64,000 nucleotides of DNA from a virus, in IMG/VR virus record IMGVR_UViG_3300027816_000081, positions 1 through 64,000 of that record, one strand, 5' to 3'. This document shows, in pieces, positions 15,874-23,037 of the stretch. A model generated the notes under the pieces. It had not been told where the DNA came from and did not search any database. It was given only the letters and a program-made list of their open reading frames with translations. The position numbers and the translations under genes were made by a program. How positions within the stretch are numbered: the stretch's first letter is position 1; each line of letters opens with the position of its first letter.

Positions 15874-15979
15874 TTAAAATGTCACTCGCTTTCGTCTTCC
15901 AAATATTTGGAAATAATCCATGCACCATTAATATAAATGCAACTTTGTACGCCCTAAACAGGTGTTGAAAGTATGTCAT
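15863..15979 (-). CDS. Tiny hydrophobic protein, 38 residues
   Basis: Short frame beginning MTYFQHLFRAYKVAFILMVH and containing GLFPNIWKTKASDIL. The helix followed by H-x-FP and a short tail resembles small DUF6356-like proteins found in phages and bacteria. It begins 21 bases after the preceding stop and overlaps the next start by 11 bases, which suits an operon. The ribosome site is weak (AGAGATGTTAGG). It is a plausible small gene, not a certain one. Confidence 0.45.
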   Translation of the reverse strand: MTYFQHLFRAYKVAFILMVHGLFPNIWKTKASDILNER

Positions 15980-15999
15980 CCTAACATCTCTGAGATGGC

Positions 16000-16533
16000 T
16001 CATATTTCTTCCTCACTAACATCTATGTAGTTAATTGGTTTGTTTGATAATACTGCTGCTACCGCTCTGTGATTCCCGTCAACAATTCTATCTTGATTTA
16101 GTATAATTACTTGTTGTGACAGATTAGGATCATTTTTGTAGTGATCAATAACTTCTATTTGTTCTGGCTGCATCATGTCATATAAGTCTTCAATATGTTC
16201 TACGCCATATTGATTGATTAATATGTTGTCAAGAATCATAGGTTGTATAGTTTGCACTTCAAAAGGAACATCAAAGTCACTATCGCCTACATAATTCCAA
16301 ATAAGCTCATCGTCATCTGGATATTCACCATCATAGATATCAGCAAGCGTTATAGTATTTGTTTTATTTTCATTAGTCATCGCGGTGATACGACGAGGTC
16401 CTTTACGTTTGAACATATTATATTCTTGTTCGTAGGTAGTAGGACCGCCTACCATTGAGCCGCCATTGTTGCCGGCACAACCTCCACCTAAGCCCGTGCT
16501 TACTGATTCAGGTAGAAACTCACTTGCTCTCAC
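16000..16533 (-). CDS. ParB/Srx-like domain protein with capsid-targeting leader
   Basis: 177 residues starting MRASEFLPE-S, an apparent gp21-type leader, then a Gly/Asn-rich linker. Residues about 95-177 resemble the ParB/sulfiredoxin fold: VQTIQPMILDN, YKNDPNLSQQVIILNQDRIV and DGNHRAVAAVLSN, where the G-x-HR motif binds nucleotide in the family. ParB-like domains can be CTPases or nucleases; which applies here is unknown. It overlaps the upstream gene by 14 bases. Confidence 0.65.
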   Translation of the reverse strand: MRASEFLPESVSTGLGGGCAGNNGGSMVGGPTTYEQEYNMFKRKGPRRITAMTNENKTNTITLADIYDGEYPDDDELIWNYVGDSDFDVPFEVQTIQPMILDNILINQYGVEHIEDLYDMMQPEQIEVIDHYKNDPNLSQQVIILNQDRIVDGNHRAVAAVLSNKPINYIDVSEEEI

Positions 16534-18298
16534 GCTTAAGGCCTCTCATGATGGCTGATTCCTTCGGTACGCAGTTAGGCACCATCTTGTCGCCCTTCTT
16601 TTTCATACCAACTTGCTTGTGTGTATCCCAGCACTTTTCGTCAAGCTGTTCTTCATTAACATCAGCCTTCAGTCCGTGCTTTACAAAATAGTTAATGAAA
16701 TCCTGTCGCACCTTTTCCCACTCAGAGTAGGGCATCTTGTGTAAAACATGTCCTGCAACATGATCCATTGCGTCATATGCATATTCAAAGTGACGGACTG
16801 CATTACGCATTGCATCACGTGCCTCTGGATATTGGGCTAAAAATGCTTCTAGCTCATCACTACCTTCCTTTATTGTTCCGGCACTCTTTGGCTTGTACTT
16901 TCTCCAGCCACCTTCACCACTAGCACCAGTAGGATTATCAGTTGGAGTTTCGCTGATAGCACCTCTGTGTTTACGATCTTTTAGACCACCATATGGATTG
17001 ATTGCAGGAGTTACTTCTGCTGCGAACTCACCGGTGTAGTCTTCATTGAATTCATTTTCTTCATTATTCATAAGGCTATTTGCTGAATCCATCATAGTGA
17101 ACATGTTTTTTCCCATGTAACTATGATCTTCACTGACTGCCATTACAATATGAGGGTACCAATATGATTTTGCTCTACCTTCTTCTTCTGTGCCGCGCAC
17201 TAAGCGCATAGCAGTATCAGCAAGTTCCTTAATTTCATAAGCCAAATCTTCAAGCTGAGAACCAATTTCACGGGTATCTTCACCGGCAGCTTCACCGAAG
17301 TAAAGCTTTGACATTTCTTCTTCAGCAGCTACGATTGTGTTTAGTGTGTTGGCAAGTTGCTTAACATTATATGCTGAGTTTTTAAACTTACCTTCACTAA
17401 CATCTTTTGCTAATTCATTAGCTTCCATCTGTGCTTTCTTTTTGAGATTGCTAAGGCTGTATGAACCGGCGCCGCCAAGAACTGCAACTTGAGGATCGTC
17501 TTTGTCATGACCGATGATCACACCTTCACGCATTTCTCTCTTAAGCTCAAACTTTTTGTTAGGGAACTTAGCTTGTAGTCTTTCTAAGTCACCTTTTGCT
17601 TCATGGTCTTTTGCGTATTTGGTAGAGGGCTTGCCATCAATGTAGAGTACTAATACATTTTCAGATTCATCAACAATACCCTTCATGATATTGCTCTCAT
17701 TCTTCTTGCCACCGGTGCCCCAATTTTTAGCACCCTTCTTACGGCATTGAACTAATGCACCCGACGCATAAGCAGAAGGCCAAACTTTATAACGGCTTCT
17801 AACTTTATGATAGCAAGCATCCTTCTTTTCATTCATCATTGATTCATGATACATTGGACCACCGCATTCTGGGCATTTTTCTCTGTTCATATCTTCGTTC
17901 TTTCTTTTACCTGCGCAATGTGCTTTTTGGCTAAAGCCTTTTGGATTAGAGCAATTAATACTGTCTTTGTATTTTTGACTCCACTTTTCATTTACCTGAA
18001 TATCTTCGTTTGACTTCTTTTTAGTAGCTACGTTCTTAGCCTTTCCTCTGCGCTCTGGGTTTGGATCTTCTCTGCGCTTTTTACTAGCAGCATATTTGCG
18101 GCCTTTCTTACCTAATGCATGTGCTTTCTTTTGGGGGAGACATTTGGGCTTACCTTCACTGTCATCACCTCTTGCACAAGCGCCACGAATCTTGCCGTCG
18201 GGACCAAAACGAACCCACTTCTCTTTGAACCACTTGCGTAGATTTTCATCTAATTGTTCTACGCCTTCGTCGCCAATGCCATCAAATATAGAACTCAT
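16520..18298 (-). CDS. Modular DUF5872-like internal virion protein
   Basis: 592 residues, basic at the N-terminus. Residues 18-90 (WFKEKWVRFGPDGKIRGACA and KCLPQKKAHALGKKGRKYAA) and about 160-200 (CYHKVRSRYKVWPSAYASGA) resemble DUF5872-type phage modules. SINCSNPKGFSQKAHCAGKRK and a zinc-ribbon-like CPECGGPMYH lie between them. Helical regions (about 310-400 and 480-555) follow. The C-terminus repeats a CWDTHKQVGMKKKGDKMVPN motif. Several LDE/VNE-type sites could be cut by a prohead protease. I infer a head-internal protein that may bind DNA. Confidence 0.55.
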   Translation of the reverse strand: MSSIFDGIGDEGVEQLDENLRKWFKEKWVRFGPDGKIRGACARGDDSEGKPKCLPQKKAHALGKKGRKYAASKKRREDPNPERRGKAKNVATKKKSNEDIQVNEKWSQKYKDSINCSNPKGFSQKAHCAGKRKNEDMNREKCPECGGPMYHESMMNEKKDACYHKVRSRYKVWPSAYASGALVQCRKKGAKNWGTGGKKNESNIMKGIVDESENVLVLYIDGKPSTKYAKDHEAKGDLERLQAKFPNKKFELKREMREGVIIGHDKDDPQVAVLGGAGSYSLSNLKKKAQMEANELAKDVSEGKFKNSAYNVKQLANTLNTIVAAEEEMSKLYFGEAAGEDTREIGSQLEDLAYEIKELADTAMRLVRGTEEEGRAKSYWYPHIVMAVSEDHSYMGKNMFTMMDSANSLMNNEENEFNEDYTGEFAAEVTPAINPYGGLKDRKHRGAISETPTDNPTGASGEGGWRKYKPKSAGTIKEGSDELEAFLAQYPEARDAMRNAVRHFEYAYDAMDHVAGHVLHKMPYSEWEKVRQDFINYFVKHGLKADVNEEQLDEKCWDTHKQVGMKKKGDKMVPNCVPKESAIMRGLKRESK

Positions 18299-18727
18299 TT
18301 AGTCAGCCTTCTTATTCTTATCTTTTTCAGTGATTGGTCCGCCCGTTACCCAAGCTTTGCAACTACGACCGCCTGCACATTTGAAGTGTAAGAAGTTGCA
18401 ATAACCCAAATCACTTAAGTTAATAGTAGCATTAGGATCAATATTATCTTCATCGCCCCTGATACCACTTGCAATGCAATCACGCATACTATCGCTTACA
18501 TCAAATGCAGCACAGTTTCCGCACATCATTGACTTAGCCGTAGCTTCATCAACTTTAAATACTTTGCTCAAATCTTTCCAATATGAACCGGGCTTATTTG
18601 GATTGGCTGGGCCATACATGTATTCGTCAATTGCAGTTTGACGATTCTTAAGATTCAAGTCAATGTCGTGGGTAGCACGGGGGCAACCCTTCTCAACAGC
18701 TTCTAGCAAGTTGATGATATCACGCAT
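18299..18727 (-). CDS. Cys-rich protein with capsid-targeting leader
   Basis: 142 residues starting MRDIINLLE-AV, matching the leader pattern. The core has regularly spaced Cys: MMCGNCAAFDVSDSMRDC, LGYCNFLHFKC and GGRSCKAW. Six or seven Cys suggest a bound metal or iron-sulphur cluster. I recall the CGNCAAF...GYC...FKC layout in other aquatic phages but know no function. It is separated from its neighbours by 0 and 1 bases. Confidence 0.65.
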   Translation of the reverse strand: MRDIINLLEAVEKGCPRATHDIDLNLKNRQTAIDEYMYGPANPNKPGSYWKDLSKVFKVDEATAKSMMCGNCAAFDVSDSMRDCIASGIRGDEDNIDPNATINLSDLGYCNFLHFKCAGGRSCKAWVTGGPITEKDKNKKAD

Positions 18728-18728
18728 C

Positions 18729-19580
18729 TTAGCCTACGCCACCATCAACAAATTTCCACCCAGTGCGGCCTTCCTCATATTTCTTCATTGTTGCTAATGC
18801 TTTATTGTACACTTCCTTAGCAACAGGTGTTCTTCTATTTTGCTTTATGATTTCTACTGCTTTACTATAGTCATCAATTTCATGTTCTTGGCCAGTCGGA
18901 ACAACATATCGGTCTCCGCTAAAAGTGCGGATGGTTTTTGCAGAATCCATACTTTCACCGACCCCACCAGCAGCAATAACACCGCCGGTCATTTCATGTT
19001 GTTGTAGTTGCTTACCTTCTAGATATTCACGAATAGTGTTTAGATAGTCATTTGCTTTGATGATCTTTTCTTGTACCCAGCCTTCAAGACCTTCTTCTTC
19101 GGTTAAATCAGCAATCAACTCATATACTTGCTTTGCGTTCTTAGCAGCACTGAATAGGTCGCTACGAGCCATTTCAACTTCGTGATCAATGCGACTTTGA
19201 CCATGTGGAATGAAACCACTCTTTAACTTGTGTCCTTGACCCGGAACAAGAATCAAATCATCTTCTTGTAAGTCAGCTTCGTGAACTGTCTTCTTGGCAT
19301 CAGGATCGCCTAATAAGAACTTAATTTGTTCTTTATCTTTACCATACTTCTTTTTGAAGTTGCCGTTATCCATGTTTCTGATATCCATAGCAAGTTCTTT
19401 CATCTTGCCCTCATTCATTGAGTTGGCATACTTCTTATTAGTCTTTTTACCAGTCAATAGATTTCCTACCTTTTTGCCACCATAAATGCTAGCGTTTCTA
19501 GATTGTGTGGACATTGGTGCTGACACGGTAGCAATAGAACCTGCTGTAGTGCTTTCGTTGACGATATCTGTAATTTTCAT
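18729..19580 (-). CDS. Helical virion-associated protein with capsid-targeting leader
   Basis: 283 residues starting MKITDIVNE-S. A segment near residues 128-195 (SRIDHEVEMARSDLFSAAKN, then LEGWVQEKIIKANDYLNTIR) is an alpha-helical module I recall from several marine T4-like phage proteins. The rest is low complexity or unassigned. It is the first gene of the packaged-protein block and has its own GATAAATAC promoter. Confidence 0.65.
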   Translation of the reverse strand: MKITDIVNESTTAGSIATVSAPMSTQSRNASIYGGKKVGNLLTGKKTNKKYANSMNEGKMKELAMDIRNMDNGNFKKKYGKDKEQIKFLLGDPDAKKTVHEADLQEDDLILVPGQGHKLKSGFIPHGQSRIDHEVEMARSDLFSAAKNAKQVYELIADLTEEEGLEGWVQEKIIKANDYLNTIREYLEGKQLQQHEMTGGVIAAGGVGESMDSAKTIRTFSGDRYVVPTGQEHEIDDYSKAVEIIKQNRRTPVAKEVYNKALATMKKYEEGRTGWKFVDGGVG

Positions 19581-19603
19581 GGGTAATCCTATATAGTAAT
19601 ATA

Positions 19604-19612
19604 GTATTTATC
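19604..19612 (-). promoter_or_regulatory. Late promoter GATAAATAC
   Basis: Exact GATAAATAC on the minus strand, 23 bases before the ATG at 19580; the leader contains TAGGAT as ribosome site. It probably drives the block from 19580 down to the amidoligase gene. Confidence 0.7.
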
Positions 19613-19620
19613 ACATAAAC

Positions 19621-19648
19621 AAAAAGGGGGCCCCATTCTGAGGCCCCT
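19621..19648 (-). terminator. Rho-independent terminator after the glycosyltransferase gene
   Basis: Minus-strand GGGGCC-loop-GGCCCC stem followed by CCTTTTTGT. It separates the glycosyltransferase gene from the packaged-protein block. Confidence 0.75.
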
Positions 19649-19670
19649 AGTTAACGCTACTAATCAGATA

Positions 19671-20582
19671 TTACTGATTAGGCGGGGAAGATTCTTGTGC
19701 TGCGGCTTCGGCTGCTGCCTTTGCTGCCTGCTCCTGAACATACATTGGACCAATGTTATCCATCAAGTACTGCTGATTTTCTTGACAGAACACATATGAT
19801 CCTGAGTGACGGAGAAGAACTCGCTTGTCAACCCAAATACGACCACCGAGGTCTCTCCAGTTTTCACAGAAGGTCCAGTCTTCACTGTAGTAACGATTCT
19901 GACGAACTGCGGTGTCAAAGTAAGTCTTCAAGTGCTGATCGTATCTTGGATCAAGACCAATGTCGTTCTTGTACTGCTTAACCGCGGGGTGACTATTCAT
20001 CTTCTCAAATACATGCTTCTTCATAAGAAGGAATCCGGTGCCTGCCTTTGAAACTTCTTGAAGTCCATCGGGGCCTTCTTCTGCACCCTCAAACCCGTTA
20101 ACGACCCACTTGATGGGCATAGTCTTCATTGGGTACAAACCACCGATAACGTCTACGTCCCTATTCAAGAGGACTAGCAAATGCCAGGGTTCCCAACCGA
20201 TATCAGCATCAACGAAGAATAAGTGCGTTGCGTCGGGCATGTCAAGAAACTTAGCAGTGAGTGTGTTTCTTGCGCGGCTAATCAATGATTCATTAACCAT
20301 TGTTTCTAGTGTCCAGTCAATACCAAGCTGACGGGCAGTGTTAGCCCACTTGATAAATGACATGAAAGTTGATTCTGTCAACATACCACCGTAGCAAGGC
20401 ATCGCAATGTGAACCTTAGTTGTACGGAGGAAGTCAACGTTAACCTGTACCTGTCCAGCCTGGGGAGCCTGCTCCTGTGCAGCCTGTTCAGCGATTTCTT
20501 GCACCTTCTCTACGGGAACTGTGCGTTCCTCGCCGTTTGGTGCAACATTCTCAGTATTAGTAGTTTTTGGTTTACGTGCCAT
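19671..20582 (-). CDS. GT-A-fold glycosyltransferase
   Basis: 303 residues. The catalytic core (about 55-270) begins VHIAMPCYGG. It has the metal-binding DxD in HLFFVDADIGWEP and an acceptor-side AGTGFLLMKK, followed by YSEDWTFCENWRDLGGRIWV. The E-D-W-x-F-C stretch is typical of GT2-like enzymes. The N-terminus (1-50) is Gln/Ala-rich and the C-terminus Ala-rich, probably disordered. It might glycosylate phage DNA, tail or capsid, or host surface glycans. It has a terminator after it and only a weak GTAAATATC box (20611-20619) before it. Confidence 0.85.
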   Translation of the reverse strand: MARKPKTTNTENVAPNGEERTVPVEKVQEIAEQAAQEQAPQAGQVQVNVDFLRTTKVHIAMPCYGGMLTESTFMSFIKWANTARQLGIDWTLETMVNESLISRARNTLTAKFLDMPDATHLFFVDADIGWEPWHLLVLLNRDVDVIGGLYPMKTMPIKWVVNGFEGAEEGPDGLQEVSKAGTGFLLMKKHVFEKMNSHPAVKQYKNDIGLDPRYDQHLKTYFDTAVRQNRYYSEDWTFCENWRDLGGRIWVDKRVLLRHSGSYVFCQENQQYLMDNIGPMYVQEQAAKAAAEAAAQESSPPNQ

Positions 20583-20639
20583 GTAGTCCTCTTTCTTGTA
20601 AACTTGTATAGATATTTACAAGAGGAACTAGTAGTGAAA

Positions 20640-21821
20640 TTATTTTTCTTCTAAATAATCCTGATTTTCGGACACATTTTGGTCATTTGCAATAATCTTT
20701 TTGATTTCGTTTTCAACATGCCCTGGAGGATTACGATATGGACTCATGTCTACAGCGGCAACCATTCTATATGAATCATCACCTACTTGATAGTAAACAG
20801 TAAATCCTTCTTTATAGAAGCCTTCATCATCTTGGTAAGTATCATCACCTAAGAAATATCCATTTCCTAAGTCTTCAATGATTTCAGCTTGTCTAGCAGT
20901 ATAAACATCACCGGCTTTTTCATTCAACTCTTTGAATGTCTTACGATACACGTTTGGTTCCATGCTATAACGACTTCCTATTACTTTGTTGCCTTCACCA
21001 CTCAATAGCATATCATACAATAGTTTAATGACTGATTGCTTGTCTCTGAGTTGTTCAAGTCTTTGCTTTAACCATGCAACTTTATTTGGCTTCATAGGGC
21101 GACTTGAATTGGGATTAGTGATTAATCTAAATGCCTGCAATTTAATTTGATTCAAGTCTTTCAAACGCATTAAGTTATTGATATCGTCTGCGTTAAAGTT
21201 TTCTGGTGGTAAGTTTTCTCTACCTTCTGATACATCCTCAGTTCCCATTCCTAAATCAAGCATCTTGACAATATTCTTAGCAAGTCTTTCGTTCTCTCGT
21301 GCTTTAGGATACAAGCTCATTACCATAGCAAGCTTGCGACGATCATTTAACTGAGGCCAAATGTTGCGAATCTCAGTTGCAGATTTGATACCAGGACCAA
21401 ACTCTACTGTAGGTAGATATGCGATATAGCCATGCTTACCAAATGGTTCTAAGTTCTTGCCTGTATAAGGCTGAAAGTATGCAGGGCTACCATCTTTCTT
21501 TGTGCCACCTGGTTTAGGTTGTTCATCACGGTCCTTTTCACTGCGTACAAATACTAGTACGTCTTGCTCAGGATCATAGTTCTGAGTGATTTCTTTAGCT
21601 TGGAACGGACTCTTTACTTGAACAAAACGCCCATCCTGAACGCCAGCAACTTTAGCTAATTTCTCTTTAATCTCAAAGGGAAAAGGACGAGATTTGGTGT
21701 CATTAGTTGCAGCGACATATACATCTGCATTAGGAAATGCTTTCAAGGCACTTTGATATAGTGCAGCATGTCCTGCGTGAAATGGGTGAAAGCCGCCGGG
21801 CATAATGACAATCATACTCAT
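20640..21821 (-). CDS. Cytidylyltransferase-like nucleotidyltransferase
   Basis: 393 residues. The N-terminal domain (1-165) has the HxGH-type motif GGFHPFHAGHAALY and a later GIKSATEIRN in place of the ISSTxIR motif, as in adenylyl- and cytidylyltransferases such as NMN or phosphopantetheine adenylyltransferases. The C-terminal half is helical plus a beta-rich DDTYQDDEGFYKEGFTVYYQ region with no known family. The substrate cannot be predicted. The stop of the downstream-facing neighbour overlaps its start by one base. Confidence 0.8.
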   Translation of the reverse strand: MSMIVIMPGGFHPFHAGHAALYQSALKAFPNADVYVAATNDTKSRPFPFEIKEKLAKVAGVQDGRFVQVKSPFQAKEITQNYDPEQDVLVFVRSEKDRDEQPKPGGTKKDGSPAYFQPYTGKNLEPFGKHGYIAYLPTVEFGPGIKSATEIRNIWPQLNDRRKLAMVMSLYPKARENERLAKNIVKMLDLGMGTEDVSEGRENLPPENFNADDINNLMRLKDLNQIKLQAFRLITNPNSSRPMKPNKVAWLKQRLEQLRDKQSVIKLLYDMLLSGEGNKVIGSRYSMEPNVYRKTFKELNEKAGDVYTARQAEIIEDLGNGYFLGDDTYQDDEGFYKEGFTVYYQVGDDSYRMVAAVDMSPYRNPPGHVENEIKKIIANDQNVSENQDYLEEK

Positions 21822-22174
21822 TAGTAACTTACCTTAACAAAATTAACTGTGCCTTGACTGAAGTTTTCAATCTTTGCTCTGACATAAACGAAATTGCCAT
21901 CAATATTAGTATATGAGCTAGTGTTGCTAGCAGTTGCTTCAAACTCGTAAACCTTAAACCAGTCGGCGTTATCACTATTAGCAGCTAAGGTAGCTTCAAT
22001 AACGATATTACCAGTGACGTTAGTGATATTAAAGTTTACAGTTTGTAAATCCTGATTACCCAAATAATATGCTGCGGCAGGCTGTGCATTGCCTGTCACA
22101 GTATAAGGTGCACCATTACCAGGATTTAGGTAAGATGTTTGTGGCAAAAGGATCAAAGTAGTAACTTGAGACAT
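21821..22174 (-). CDS. Beta-rich small structural-type protein
   Basis: 117 residues, Asn/Thr/Ser-rich with predicted strands throughout (LQTVNFNITNVTGNIVIEA and FVYVRAKIENFSQGTVNFV). It looks like a decoration or tail-associated beta-sandwich. It is translationally coupled to both neighbours by TAATG overlaps. Function unknown. Confidence 0.6.
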   Translation of the reverse strand: MSQVTTLILLPQTSYLNPGNGAPYTVTGNAQPAAAYYLGNQDLQTVNFNITNVTGNIVIEATLAANSDNADWFKVYEFEATASNTSSYTNIDGNFVYVRAKIENFSQGTVNFVKVSY

Positions 22175-22338
22175 TAAGCTTTCTCAACCTCTACTAAGAC
22201 CCCATCACCTGCTAGTTCTTGGGCTACTTGTTCTAATGCAATCTGTGCATCTTCTGCGATAATTGCGCTAGTTGGGTCACTGTCTTTTACAAGCTTGGCG
22301 AGCTTGATAACGATGACCTCTTCAATCATTTTTGCCAT
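22174..22338 (-). CDS. Conserved 54-residue acidic protein
   Basis: Short frame starting MAKMIEEVIVIKLAKLVKDS and ending GVLVEVEKA. A TTTGGAG ribosome site and an exact GATAAATAC late promoter precede it, and its stop overlaps the next start (TAATG). I recall near-identical small proteins (MIEEVIVVKLSRLVKD type) from cyanomyoviruses. The function is unknown, but these signals make the gene credible. Confidence 0.75.
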   Translation of the reverse strand: MAKMIEEVIVIKLAKLVKDSDPTSAIIAEDAQIALEQVAQELAGDGVLVEVEKA

Positions 22339-22361
22339 GATAAAACTCCAAAATATATAGA

Positions 22362-22370
22362 GTATTTATC
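22362..22370 (-). promoter_or_regulatory. Late promoter GATAAATAC
   Basis: Exact match on the minus strand, 23 bases before the ATG at 22338. It overlaps the stop codon of the upstream gene and starts a three-gene coupled unit. Confidence 0.7.
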
Positions 22371-23037
22371 ACTTCTGTTCTAGTTTATAGTTCTTCCCGA
22401 TCACTTCTGGAAACAGAATATGCATCATTGTTAACTGACTACTATCGTTGTAGTTGATGTAATAGTTTTTACTACACCAAGAATGACTCCATTTGTTAGG
22501 TCTGTTCAGCCAAGTCATTAATGCAGATGACGCCTCTACTCCATCTGTCCGTTCTATGTACGATAATATATCTTGTTTTATTTCGCTGTTAACTTTAGCT
22601 TCTTTAAAATGAACTCTATATGGTGCAGGAACATCACGCTTGAAGTATTTTACTCCTGCAGGCAATAGTTCAGCCTGAAATATTTTCAAAGGTGATAATA
22701 TTGAAGGAGCCTTCTTAAGAAAGGATAAGTCATTACTAAAAAATGATATACTATTCCCTTCTCTACGTATGGTTCCCTTATTATTCTTTTCAAATCTAAC
22801 AATATATCTTATCAATGTATCAAGATCATGATAATCAATTGGTTCAAGCTTACCATCAATGAACATTGGCCACCGTGATGAGCCGCCGCGGATAGCTTCA
22901 ATTTTTTCTATATATTGATCAATTGTAGTTACATTATTTGTATAGTAAGCACCCCTTACTCGGCATACAGCCTTGTATGAGTACTTACTATAATACAGCT
23001 TTTCCCGTTCTTCAACCTTCAACGTGAATGATGCCAT
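22369..23037 (-). CDS. Conserved hypothetical protein
   Basis: 222 residues if started at MASFTLKVEERE; an ATG four codons earlier (23049) is the alternative. Longer frames begin with TTG and overlap clpA more. Recognisable features are few: YYTNNVTTIDQYIEKIEAIR, WPMFIDGKLEPIDYHDLDTL and a Trp-rich MTWLNRPNKWSHSW. No family is recognised. It overlaps the end of clpA by 26 bases. Confidence 0.6.
   Translation of the reverse strand: MASFTLKVEEREKLYYSKYSYKAVCRVRGAYYTNNVTTIDQYIEKIEAIRGGSSRWPMFIDGKLEPIDYHDLDTLIRYIVRFEKNNKGTIRREGNSISFFSNDLSFLKKAPSILSPLKIFQAELLPAGVKYFKRDVPAPYRVHFKEAKVNSEIKQDILSYIERTDGVEASSALMTWLNRPNKWSHSWCSKNYYINYNDSSQLTMMHILFPEVIGKNYKLEQK

Noticed and set aside
15898-15911. TCCAAATATTTGGA palindrome as an operator
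   Set aside because: It falls inside the probable 38-residue gene and has no promoter beside it; AT-rich palindromes of this size are expected by chance.
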